Positions 24,702-32,550 of a DNA stretch of 47,465 bases are shown piece by piece. Origin of the DNA: a bacterium. GTDB taxonomy: Bacteria; Planctomycetota; JADGBV01. A model generated the notes under the pieces. The model worked only from the letters and a program-made list of their open reading frames with translations. It ran no database searches and was not told where the DNA came from. A program made the position numbers and the translations under genes. The DNA is taken from assembly GCA_023261545.1 (NCBI GenBank), contig JAHFOS010000011.1:1-47465 (forward strand), given 5' to 3'. The first letter of the stretch is position 1, and each line of letters begins with the position of its first letter.

Positions 24702-24728
24702 ATGATAGGCCGGGGGGGGGCATGTAAA
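24702..24728 (-). promoter_or_regulatory. Promoter with a G9 tract in the -35/-10 spacer
   Basis: On the minus strand, TTTACA (24728-24723) matches the -35 consensus at 5 of 6 bases and TATCAT (24707-24702) matches the -10 at 5 of 6. The 15-bp spacer contains nine consecutive C (plus-strand G 24712-24720). Transcription would start near 24695, about 30 nt before the SDR start codon. The spacer is 2 bp short of the 17-bp optimum. Confidence 0.5.
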
Positions 24729-24808
24729 GCCGCGGCCGCGCTTGCTGGCCGGCACGCTGTTCCATAATCTCGGTGGCAGCGAAAGTCATCTTGCGGGGGT
24801 ATAAATCC

Positions 24809-25816
24809 TTGAAAACCGTCTTCCTCACTGGACACCGTGGATATATCGGAGTGCACTTGGTGGACCTGTTGAAGGCCGCGGGGCACCGGGTTGTCGGCTG
24901 CGATCTCGGCCTCTTTGACGGCTGCGAATTCTCCTCCGTGGTGCGTCCCGACGTCGAGATCGCCAAGGACGTACGCGACCTCGATATCCGCGACCTCGCC
25001 GGCGCCGATGCCGTCATGCACCTCGCCGCCATCTCCAACGATCCCATGGGCGCCCTCGACCCCAAGCTCACGGAGAGCGTCAACCGCGAGGGCTCCATCC
25101 ACCTCGCCGAAACAGCGAAAAAGGCCGGCGTGCCGCGCTTCCTGTTTTCAAGCAGTTGCTCCATTTACGGCAAGGGCACGAAGAGCGACCTTTGCGAAGA
25201 CGACGAGCTCGCCCCCGTATCGGTGTACGCCGCCTCCAAAATAGCCGCCGAGCGCGCCATCGGCCGCCTCGCGGATCGCCACTTCTGCCCGGTCTTCCTG
25301 CGCAATTCCACCGCCTTCGGCGGTTCGCCCATGTTGCGCATTGATCTTGTGGCCAATAACTTTTTGGCCTGCGCGTTGGCCCACGGGGAGATCCGCATCA
25401 TGAGCGACGGCACGCCGTGGAGGCCGCTCATCCATTGTCGCGACATCGCCCGGGCCTTCATGGCCTTCTGCGAAGCCCCGGCAGACCTGGTGCGCGGCGC
25501 TTCCGTCAACGTCGGCGGCAACCGCGAAAACTACCAGGTGCGCGACGTCGCCGACGCCGTGTTGCGCCTCGTCCCCGGCGCCCGCGTCCACTACACCGGC
25601 GAAACCGGCCCCGACCCGCGCAATTACCGGGTGAATTTCGACAGGCTGGGGAAGCTGCTGCCGGGGTTCAAGTTGGAATTCGATTTGGAGAGCGGCCTCA
25701 GGGACCTCGCCCAAAGCCTCAAAGCCGCGAAATTCTCCGCCGCTGATTTCAGCGGGCCGAAATACGTGCGGCTCAAGACCCTGCAGCAGCGGCTGCATTT
25801 GATCAAGGCGAGGTGA
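24809..25816 (+). CDS. NAD-dependent sugar epimerase/dehydratase (extended SDR)
   Basis: An extended SDR of about 335 residues. The opening KTVFLTGHRGYIGVHLVDLL is the NAD(P) motif, followed by CDLGLFDGCEFSS, the HLAAISNDPMGALDPKLTES segment, FSSSCSIYG and the catalytic YAASK (SVYAASKIAAERAIGRL). A long variant starts at GTG 24773 without a Shine-Dalgarno; TTG 24809, preceded by GGGGG, gives the usual family N-terminus MKTVFLTGH and is preferred. It heads the plus-strand glycan unit, divergent from the SDR at 24665. It probably modifies a CDP- or dTDP-linked hexose with the 3,5-epimerase and cytidylyltransferase downstream. The exact product is not deducible. Confidence 0.85.
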   Translation: MKTVFLTGHRGYIGVHLVDLLKAAGHRVVGCDLGLFDGCEFSSVVRPDVEIAKDVRDLDIRDLAGADAVMHLAAISNDPMGALDPKLTESVNREGSIHLAETAKKAGVPRFLFSSSCSIYGKGTKSDLCEDDELAPVSVYAASKIAAERAIGRLADRHFCPVFLRNSTAFGGSPMLRIDLVANNFLACALAHGEIRIMSDGTPWRPLIHCRDIARAFMAFCEAPADLVRGASVNVGGNRENYQVRDVADAVLRLVPGARVHYTGETGPDPRNYRVNFDRLGKLLPGFKLEFDLESGLRDLAQSLKAAKFSAADFSGPKYVRLKTLQQRLHLIKAR

Positions 25817-25838
25817 GCCCACAGCCCAGAATGTTCCC

Positions 25839-26369
25839 GTGATCTTCACCAAAACCCCCATCCCCGGTTGCTTCCTCGTGGATCTCGAAAAGCGCGGGGA
25901 CGACCGTGGTTTCTTCGCGCGCTTTTTCTGCGAGCGCGAGTTTGCCGCCCAGGGCATCGTGATGCGCAGCGTGCAGATCAACACTTCCGTCAGCGCCCAT
26001 AAGGGGACGCTGCGCGGGATGCACTACCAGCTTCCCCCCAGCGAGGAGGTCAAGGTGGTGCGTTGCATTCTTGGCCGGCTCTACGACGTGGTCCTCGACT
26101 TGCGCCGCGACTCGCCCACGTACCGCCGCCATTTTGCCGCCGAGCTCACGCCGCAAAACCGCAGCATGATGGTGGTGCCCCGGGGCTGTGCCCATGGTTT
26201 TCTGACACTGGAAGACAACACCGAGGCCCTGTATCTGGTTTCGGCTTACTACGACTCCAGCGCCGAGCGCGGCGTGCGTTGGAATGACCCCGCCTTCGCC
26301 ATCCTCTGGCCCAGCGAGCCTGCCGTCCTCTCGCCCAAGGACAGCGCCATTCCCGACTACACCTTATGA
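25839..26369 (+). CDS. dTDP-4-dehydrorhamnose 3,5-epimerase-like protein (RfbC family)
   Basis: A cupin-fold epimerase of 176 residues starting with GTG 25839. Family text: FLVDLEKRGDDRGFFARFFC, QINTSVSAHKGTLRGMHYQL with the catalytic histidine, VRCILGRLYDVVLDLRRDSP, VPRGCAHGFLTLEDNTEALY and VRWNDPAFAILWP. The next gene makes CDP-glucose, not dTDP-glucose, and no rmlA, rmlB or rmlD is present, so this copy may act on a CDP-4-keto-sugar or belong to a different deoxysugar pathway. It overlaps rfbF by ATGA. Confidence 0.88.
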   Translation: MIFTKTPIPGCFLVDLEKRGDDRGFFARFFCEREFAAQGIVMRSVQINTSVSAHKGTLRGMHYQLPPSEEVKVVRCILGRLYDVVLDLRRDSPTYRRHFAAELTPQNRSMMVVPRGCAHGFLTLEDNTEALYLVSAYYDSSAERGVRWNDPAFAILWPSEPAVLSPKDSAIPDYTL

Positions 26370-27139
26370 AAGTCGTCATTCTCGCGGGCGGCTTCGGCAC
26401 GCGCATGGCCGAGTACACGGAGGCGGTGCCCAAGCCCATGGTGACCGTGGGCGAGGCGCCCATGATCTGGCACATCATGAGCCTCTACGCCCATTACGGT
26501 TTCAAGGACTTCTGCGTGGCGCTGGGCTACAAGGGGCGCCTCATCAAGGAATACTTCAAGGACCTCTACTCCTCGCTCAGCGATTTCACCGTGGACCTCG
26601 CCGACGGTTCCACGGTCTACCACGGCAAGCGCGAGCGCTACGACTGGCGCATCACGCTGGTGGACACGGGACTCAACACCCTCACGGGGGGACGGGTGCG
26701 GCGCATGCGGCCCTACCTCGACAAGGAACCCTTCATGCTCACCTATGGCGACGGCGTGGCCGACGTGGACATCGGGGAGCTGCTGCGCTTCCACCGCCGC
26801 CATGGCAAGACCGTCACCGTCACCGCCGTGCATCCGCCGGCGCGCTTCGGTGAACTCGGCCTCAAAGGCGACCGCGTGGTGGCTTTCAAGGAAAAACCCC
26901 AGACCGAGCAGGGCTGGATCAACGGCGGCTTCTTCGTCATGGAGCCCAAATTCCTCGATTGGATTGAAGGAGACAACACCATCCTCGAAAAAGAACCTCT
27001 GGAACGGGCCTCCGCCAAGGGCGAGCTCGTGGCCTATCGCCACAAGGGCTTTTGGAAGTGCATGGATACGGTGCGCGACCGCCTGGTGCTGGAAGAGCTT
27101 TGGAAGGACGGCCGGGCGCCCTGGAAGGTGTGGAAGTGA
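26366..27139 (+). CDS. rfbF: Glucose-1-phosphate cytidylyltransferase
   Basis: Forms CDP-glucose from CTP and glucose-1-phosphate, the entry to CDP-deoxysugars, 257 residues, the usual length. Signature: MKVVILAGGFGTRMAEYTEA, VPKPMVTVGEAPMIWHIM, then LTYGDGVADVDIGELL, FGELGLKGDRVVAFKEKPQT, GWINGGFFVMEP and FWKCMDTVRDR. A CDP-glucose 4,6-dehydratase would normally follow; here an unclassified SDR does, after a hairpin-rich spacer. The start codon overlaps the previous stop. Confidence 0.95.
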   Translation: MKVVILAGGFGTRMAEYTEAVPKPMVTVGEAPMIWHIMSLYAHYGFKDFCVALGYKGRLIKEYFKDLYSSLSDFTVDLADGSTVYHGKRERYDWRITLVDTGLNTLTGGRVRRMRPYLDKEPFMLTYGDGVADVDIGELLRFHRRHGKTVTVTAVHPPARFGELGLKGDRVVAFKEKPQTEQGWINGGFFVMEPKFLDWIEGDNTILEKEPLERASAKGELVAYRHKGFWKCMDTVRDRLVLEELWKDGRAPWKVWK

Positions 27140-27164
27140 CGGGGTGTGGCACGTCGTCTTTATT

Positions 27165-27268
27165 CCCCCTCTCCCTTTGGGAGAGGGCAAACGCCAAAGG
27201 CATTTTTCCCCTCCATCCTCCCCAGAAAGGGGAGGCTCTTTTAACCCCCCTAACTCCCCCGAAGGGGG
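27165..27268. repeat. Cluster of three hairpins, likely a dispersed palindromic element
   Basis: The spacer between rfbF and the next SDR holds three perfect hairpins: a 9-bp stem CCCTCTCCC/GGGAGAGGG at 27167-27187, a 7-bp stem CCTCCCC/GGGGAGG at 27217-27235, and CCCCC/GGGGG at 27256-27268. C-rich/G-rich palindromes of this sort recur in intergenic DNA of many genomes as dispersed elements. No second copy was recognised in this window. Confidence 0.6.
27217..27242 (+). terminator. Rho-independent-type terminator within the hairpin cluster
   Basis: The second hairpin (CCTCCCC-AGAAA-GGGGAGG) is followed directly by CTCTTTT at 27236-27242. This is the one element of the cluster with a U-tract, so it could end or attenuate transcription after rfbF. 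Confidence 0.55.
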
Positions 27269-27308
27269 ATTGGGTGAGGGGTGAGGCCTTGCTGAAAAGG
27301 CCGCACTG

Positions 27309-28241
27309 ATGCGCGGCCGCATCCTCATCGCTGGCGGCACGGGCTTCATCGGCAGCCATGTCGTGGAGGCCGCGCTGCGCATGGGCCTCGAAGTCGTGGC
27401 GCTCACGCACACCCGCGGCAACTTCTCCCATTCCTTTCCCGGCGCAGAGCACGCGCGCATCCTCCGGGCGGACCTTTCCGACCGCGCGGGCCTGAAGGAG
27501 CTTTTAGGCGGAGAAAGTTTCGACTATGCCGTCAATTGCGCGGGCAGCATTGACCACACGCTTTTCTCCAAGGGTGGCCGCGCGGTCATCGAGGGCCATC
27601 TCTTCGGCCTCATGAACCTCGTGGCGGCCCTGGATCGTGGCCAGCTCAAGGGTTTCGCGCAACTCGGCAGCAGCGACGAATGTGGCGGAGCTTCGGCCCC
27701 GCAGCGCGAGACGCTGCGCGAGGCGCCCATTTCGCCTTACTCCTTCGCCAAGGCTGCCGGGACGCACTTCCTCGAAATGCTGCACCGCAGCGAGGGCTTT
27801 CCAGCCGTAGTCTTGCGCCTGTTTCTCACCTACGGGCCGGGTCAGAACGATCAGCGCTTCATCCCCCAGATCGTCAAGGGTTGCATGGCGAACAGCGCCT
27901 TTCCGGTCTCCGCCGGCGAGCAGTTGCGCGATTTCTGCTATGTGGCCGACATCGCGCGCGGCGTGCTGGACGCGCTCGCTTGTCCCGCCGCCATGGGACG
28001 GACGATCCACCTCGCCTCGGGCGTGCCCGTCTCCATCCGCGCGTTCATCGAGCGCATTCGCGCGCGCCTTGGCAAAGGCCGGCCTGAATTTGGCCGCATC
28101 GCCTACCGTCCCGGCGAAAACATGGCGCTGCACGCCGATACCACGCTCGCCCGCGAACTCCTGGGTTGGCATCCAGAGGTGAGCCTCGAAGAGGGCCTGG
28201 AACGCACGATAGCCTGGATCAGCGCAGGGGCGTCAGGGTAG
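27309..28241 (+). CDS. NAD-dependent sugar epimerase/reductase (extended SDR)
   Basis: An extended SDR of 310 residues: MRGRILIAGGTGFIGSHVVE, the serine site GSSDECGG and a canonical YxxxK in SPYSFAKAAGTHFLEML, then LRLFLTYGPGQNDQRFIPQI and QLRDFCYVADIARGVLDAL. It is the last recognisable gene of the plus-strand glycan unit. It could supply the missing 4,6-dehydratase, 4-epimerase or 4-reductase step on the CDP-sugar, but the specificity cannot be read from sequence. glnE follows after 48 bp and may be read from the same or its own promoter. Confidence 0.88.
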   Translation: MRGRILIAGGTGFIGSHVVEAALRMGLEVVALTHTRGNFSHSFPGAEHARILRADLSDRAGLKELLGGESFDYAVNCAGSIDHTLFSKGGRAVIEGHLFGLMNLVAALDRGQLKGFAQLGSSDECGGASAPQRETLREAPISPYSFAKAAGTHFLEMLHRSEGFPAVVLRLFLTYGPGQNDQRFIPQIVKGCMANSAFPVSAGEQLRDFCYVADIARGVLDALACPAAMGRTIHLASGVPVSIRAFIERIRARLGKGRPEFGRIAYRPGENMALHADTTLARELLGWHPEVSLEEGLERTIAWISAGASG

Positions 28242-28289
28242 ATTGCAGCGACAGCCAGCGCTGCGCTCCCACCCCCTCCGCGTCTCCGC

Positions 28290-31200
28290 GTGAGTAATTC
28301 CGACTCTCCTTTTCACGTTCTGCTTCCCCGCCTGCCCGCCGGGCTGCCGGATCCCGCCAGCGCCCGCCATTTGGCGGAGCTCTTAGCCGCGAACTGCCCG
28401 GAGGTGGCTGGACGCCTCCTCTCCGAGACCGCGACGGCCCGCCATATTTTAGAGCTTTTTTCCTTCTCCCCGGGAATCGGGCGCATCCTCGCGCAGCAGG
28501 GTGAGCTCCTGGAGGGCTTCCTCCCTTTTGCAAAAACTGGAGTCGAGGAATTCGCGCGCAAAACAGAACGCCTGGAAGAGGAGTTGGTCGCGAGGCACGG
28601 GGCACGGCGCGGGCTGCGCCTCTTCAAGGCCGCGGCCTTTGGAGAGATCCTCGTCGCCGATATCGGGAACCTGGACGGCTTCGAGGAAACGGTGGCCAAG
28701 ATATCGCGGGTCGCCGATCTCGCCGTGCGCCGCGCTTACCAAGAGACGGATCTGGGCCGCTTCGGCGCCGCCGTCATCGCCCTCGGCAAGTGGGGCGGCG
28801 TCGAACTCAACTACAGCTCCGATATCGATCTCGTCTTCGTGCTTCCCGATTCCTGCGGTCCGGAGGAGGTCGCCGCCGCCCAGCGCGCGGCCGCCGATTT
28901 CAGCCGCTTCATCGAGGAGCGCAGCGCGGACGGCTACGCCTTCAAGGTGGACCTGCAAATCCGTCCCGAAGGGGGAGCCGGCGCCCTGGTGCGCACGCTG
29001 CGCCAGTACCTCATCCACTACCGCGAGGCGGCCATGAGCTGGGAGTTCCAGGCTTTGCTCAAGGCGCGCTTTGCCACCGGTGACGCCGAGCTCGCCCGCG
29101 CCTTCCTGGAGGCGGTGCGGCCCCTGGTCTTCCACCGCGGCGTGAGTTCGGAGCTGCTCCTGCAGGAGGTGGGCGAGATGAAGCGCAAAATTGAGCAGGA
29201 TCTGGTGGTGCGCCGCACCGAGGGCGGCAACATCAAGCTCGGCTCCGGAGGCATTCGCGACATCGAGTTCATCGTGCAGTTCCTGCAACTCCACCACGGG
29301 CGCAGCACGCCGGGCCTTGAGGAGGGAGCCACCCTGCCCGCCATGCGCAAGCTGTTCGCCCACAGCATCCTCACCCCGCACGAAGTCCGAACGTTGCGGG
29401 CCCATTACGTGTTCCTGCGCCGCGTCGAGCATCTGCTGCAAATCGCCGAGCTCACCCCGGTGCGCCAGCTTCCCGCTTCGCTGCCCGCCCTGGAGATCCT
29501 GGCGCGCAAGGCGGCGCTCATCCTGGGGGGGCCGCGGGGCCGCCGCCGCGAATGGCTGCTGCGCCGCTACGCCAAGGCGGCCCAGGAAACCCGCGCCATC
29601 TTCTTCGAGATATTCGACGTCACCATAGCGTTCCTCAAGAAGCGCCAGGAGGCCCTCGGCCTTTTGCCCAAGGAGCTTCACTTTCGGGCCTACGAGCATT
29701 TCGCGCGGCTCGAAAGCGATTACTTCCTGCGCTTCTCCGCGGAAGAAATCGCCCAGCACGTGCGCATGACCGGGCGGCTCGCCGCGGATAACCTGGTGGA
29801 AATCGCCTGGTCGCGGCGCGGGAGTGGCCTGGAGATGACCATGGTCGCCTACGACTATGCCGGAGAATTTTCAAAAATCTGCGGCCTGCTGTCGGCCCAT
29901 GGTTTCAACATCGCCTCCGGCGAGTCCTATACTTATTCACCCCCCGAGGAGGAGGCGGCGCGCGGCCCGGCGCGGGCCTTCTACCGCCGGCCCTTGCGCC
30001 GCTACACGCGCGCGCCGCACGCCAGCGCGGAGAGCCGGCTGCTGGTCTGCGCGGTGCGCGTGGACCCGCCGCGCGGGGAGACGCCGCGGCCCTTCGAGGC
30101 CGCCTTCAGGGAGGAACTGGCCCAATACCTGGAGATGCTCAAGGAAGGACGTCAGCGCGAGGCCAGCGAAAGGCTGACCCTGCGCGTCATGGAGCGGCTG
30201 CGCGGTGGTTCCGGGGGATTCGCGCCCCGGCGCGGCGGCCTCGTGGAAATAGCCGTGGACAATGAGTCCGACCGCACCTATACCATCCTCGAGATCACCA
30301 GCCCCGACAGCTTCATGTTCCTCTTCGAGTTCACCTCGGCGCTGACCGCCCGCGACTACTACATCGGCAAGGTGGAAATCCGCACCGAGCGCGGCATGGC
30401 GCGCGACCGCTTGTTCATCACCACACGCCAGGGCCGCAAGATCCTGGACGCCCGCGGCCTCTTCGAGCTCAAGAGCATCCTGGCCCTCATCAAGCACTTC
30501 GCCCACACGTTGCGCGTCGCGCCCAACCCCGCCCTGGCCTTGCAGCAATTCTCAGGGGCCTTGGACCTGCTGGTGGAGTCCTCGGGGGCGGGGGCGGTGG
30601 AGGGCATCGCGCGTGCGGACGTGCTCGAAAACCTGGCGCGCGTGCTGGGCAGCGGCACGGCCATCGGGGAGGATCTCGTGCGCCACCATCCCGATCTATT
30701 CCTGCCCGCCGTCATGGACGCGCGCCAGTTGGACGAGGCGCCCACCCCCGAGGGTTTCGCGCGCCGGCTCGCCGCGAAGCTCGCCCCCTGCCGCGACGCC
30801 TTGGAGGCCGTGGACGCCATGAACCTCTTCAAGGACACCGAGCGCTTCCGCCTCGACCTGCGCCACCTCACGCGCCGCGTGGTGCACTTCACCGATTTCT
30901 GCCGCGAACTCAGCGTGCTGGCGGATACCGTGATGCTGGAGGCCCTGAAACTCGCCATCGCGGAGTCCGAACGCCGCCTCGGGACGGGCGAGCCCGGGCG
31001 CTGCTGCCTATTGGCCCTGGGCAAGTGGGGGGGCTACGAAATCGGCTACGCCTCGGACATCGAGCTCATGTTCGTCTATGACGCCGGGGAACGGCCCGTG
31101 AGCGAGGTCATGGAGTTCTACGAGCACAGCGCGCGCTTCATCGTGCAGTCGGTGCGCAGCCGGCCCGGGGGACTGTTCGAGCTCGACTTCCGCTTGCGGC

Positions 31201-31841
31201 CCGACGGCGAGAAGGGGCCTCTGGCCATTTCCTTCTCGCGTTTCGCCAGTTACTACGCGCCGGGGGGCGGGGCGGCCAACTTCGAGCGCCAGGCGCTGAT
31301 CCGCCTGCGACCCGTGGCCGGTGACGAGGAACTGCGGCGGCGCGTCCAGCGCCATCGCGACCTTTTCGTCTTCGGGCCAGCGCCTTTCGATGTCGCCAAC
31401 ATGAAACACCTGCGCTACCGCCAGCAGACGGAGCTGGTCGCCCCCGGGGATCTCAACGCCAAATACAGCGCCGGCGGTCTGCTCGACGCCGAGTATTTCG
31501 TCCAGGCATTGCAGATCCGCTCCGGCGGCGCCAGTGAAGCTTTGCGCCAGACCAACACGCGCGCGGCCGCCGCAGCCCTCAAAGAGGCGGGATGCATGAG
31601 CGGCGAGCAGCACGCCGTCTGCGAAGAGGGCTACCGCTTCTTGCGCGCCATCATCAACGCCCTGCGCATCGTGCGCGGAAACGCGCGCGACCTCGTTATT
31701 CCCCGCCCCGACACCCTGGAGTTCCGGTTCCTCTTCCGCCGCCTGGAAAACTTCGAGCACTTGCCGAAGCACGAGGAGCTATGGGACTACATCCTCGAAC
31801 AGATGCGCCGCGTTCACGGGCTCTTCGAATCGCTGGAGTGA
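28290..31841 (+). CDS. glnE: Glutamine synthetase adenylyltransferase GlnE with internal ACT domains
   Basis: A bifunctional enzyme that adenylylates and deadenylylates glutamine synthetase. Two nucleotidyltransferase cores are clear: ALGKWGGVELNYSSDIDLVF at residues about 164-183 (the de-adenylylation half) and ALGKWGGYEIGYASDIELMF at about 909-928 (the adenylylation half, with Glu in place of the last Asp). At 1183 residues it is some 200-250 longer than E. coli GlnE. The extra sequence, residues about 460-740, contains two ACT-like regions, LEMTMVAYDYAGEFSKICGL (about 514-533) and TYTILEITSPDSFMFLFEFT (about 663-682), and resembles the C-terminus of GlnD. GTG 28290 is the likely start. It borders the nitrate cluster, which suits a nitrogen-control role. 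Confidence 0.93.
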   Translation: MSNSDSPFHVLLPRLPAGLPDPASARHLAELLAANCPEVAGRLLSETATARHILELFSFSPGIGRILAQQGELLEGFLPFAKTGVEEFARKTERLEEELVARHGARRGLRLFKAAAFGEILVADIGNLDGFEETVAKISRVADLAVRRAYQETDLGRFGAAVIALGKWGGVELNYSSDIDLVFVLPDSCGPEEVAAAQRAAADFSRFIEERSADGYAFKVDLQIRPEGGAGALVRTLRQYLIHYREAAMSWEFQALLKARFATGDAELARAFLEAVRPLVFHRGVSSELLLQEVGEMKRKIEQDLVVRRTEGGNIKLGSGGIRDIEFIVQFLQLHHGRSTPGLEEGATLPAMRKLFAHSILTPHEVRTLRAHYVFLRRVEHLLQIAELTPVRQLPASLPALEILARKAALILGGPRGRRREWLLRRYAKAAQETRAIFFEIFDVTIAFLKKRQEALGLLPKELHFRAYEHFARLESDYFLRFSAEEIAQHVRMTGRLAADNLVEIAWSRRGSGLEMTMVAYDYAGEFSKICGLLSAHGFNIASGESYTYSPPEEEAARGPARAFYRRPLRRYTRAPHASAESRLLVCAVRVDPPRGETPRPFEAAFREELAQYLEMLKEGRQREASERLTLRVMERLRGGSGGFAPRRGGLVEIAVDNESDRTYTILEITSPDSFMFLFEFTSALTARDYYIGKVEIRTERGMARDRLFITTRQGRKILDARGLFELKSILALIKHFAHTLRVAPNPALALQQFSGALDLLVESSGAGAVEGIARADVLENLARVLGSGTAIGEDLVRHHPDLFLPAVMDARQLDEAPTPEGFARRLAAKLAPCRDALEAVDAMNLFKDTERFRLDLRHLTRRVVHFTDFCRELSVLADTVMLEALKLAIAESERRLGTGEPGRCCLLALGKWGGYEIGYASDIELMFVYDAGERPVSEVMEFYEHSARFIVQSVRSRPGGLFELDFRLRPDGEKGPLAISFSRFASYYAPGGGAANFERQALIRLRPVAGDEELRRRVQRHRDLFVFGPAPFDVANMKHLRYRQQTELVAPGDLNAKYSAGGLLDAEYFVQALQIRSGGASEALRQTNTRAAAAALKEAGCMSGEQHAVCEEGYRFLRAIINALRIVRGNARDLVIPRPDTLEFRFLFRRLENFEHLPKHEELWDYILEQMRRVHGLFESLE

Positions 31842-31986
31842 AGTCCCGGATCTCCCATCGTGTCCGGCGCTCTTACAATGCCGGCCATAGGTAGATCCGG
31901 AAAAGGCAATGGGCGGGGATCGGCACGCCGCATCCCGTCCCGCGCTGGTTCGACGCGCGCCCCGCGCGCGCTGGCGGACCCATCCT

Positions 31987-32538
31987 TTATCCAACCCTCG
32001 TCAGCCGGATATCTATCTCGCGTTCCACATATTTCCACTCCTCCGTCTTGCGGAGCAGTCTCACAAGGTCGTCAAAGGCGCTCTCGTCCCCCGGAGAGTA
32101 CTCGAACCAGGTCAGGAAGTCAAAGGGCTCTCCCAAATCCCGGGAGTGATGGAGCCTGCGGGCCACGGCGGGCAAAAACTTTAACCCGATGCGGATATGC
32201 TCCGATTGTTCCTCGAGAATGGCGCGCCGTTCATCCTGGGGCAGCTCCCACCATGCCGCAGATTTCCTGATGGGAATCAAGGCCGCGCGAGTGGATTCCG
32301 GTCTGCCGAGGGGCGGTTGTCGGGAGGCCAGTTGATCTTTTTCGTCACGACAAGTGTAGCGCAGGTGTCCGACGACGCCACGAAGCCGCCATTGTGATCC
32401 CATGCCCTCGCGCAGATCGCCCTCGCGAATGTCGAGGTACGGGATGTCGTTCAAGGGCTCGCCAGCGATGACGCTATTTCGAGTCACCCTCCACAGCCCC
32501 TCAGCGCCGCCGATGAAGGTGAAGACGCGGATCCCCAT
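31987..32538 (-). CDS. cld: Chlorite dismutase, short (clade 2) type
   Basis: A heme b enzyme that splits chlorite to chloride and O2, 183 residues, the length of the dimeric Nitrobacter-type enzymes. Conserved segments: WRLRGVVGHLRYTCRDEKDQ, RAALIPIRKSAAWWELPQDE, FLPAVARRLHHSRDLGEPFD and TEEWKYVEREIDIRLTR. The proximal heme ligand His114 (SEHIRIG) and the catalytic distal Arg127 (PAVAR) are both present at the same numbers as in N. winogradskyi Cld, so activity is likely. It is the last gene of the nitrate-transport unit. The likely role is removal of chlorite made when nitrate reductase reduces chlorate. Confidence 0.9.
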   Translation of the reverse strand: MGIRVFTFIGGAEGLWRVTRNSVIAGEPLNDIPYLDIREGDLREGMGSQWRLRGVVGHLRYTCRDEKDQLASRQPPLGRPESTRAALIPIRKSAAWWELPQDERRAILEEQSEHIRIGLKFLPAVARRLHHSRDLGEPFDFLTWFEYSPGDESAFDDLVRLLRKTEEWKYVEREIDIRLTRVG

Positions 32539-32550
32539 GATGGCGGAGGT

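Noticed and set aside
29525..29531. Seven-G run in glnE as a phase-variable tract
   Set aside because: It is in frame inside a conserved gene and is common in GC-rich coding sequence; no reason to expect switching.
28449..31772. Long minus-strand frames within glnE (28449-29759, 31008-31772)
   Set aside because: Both are shadows of glnE, which has conserved catalytic motifs along its length.
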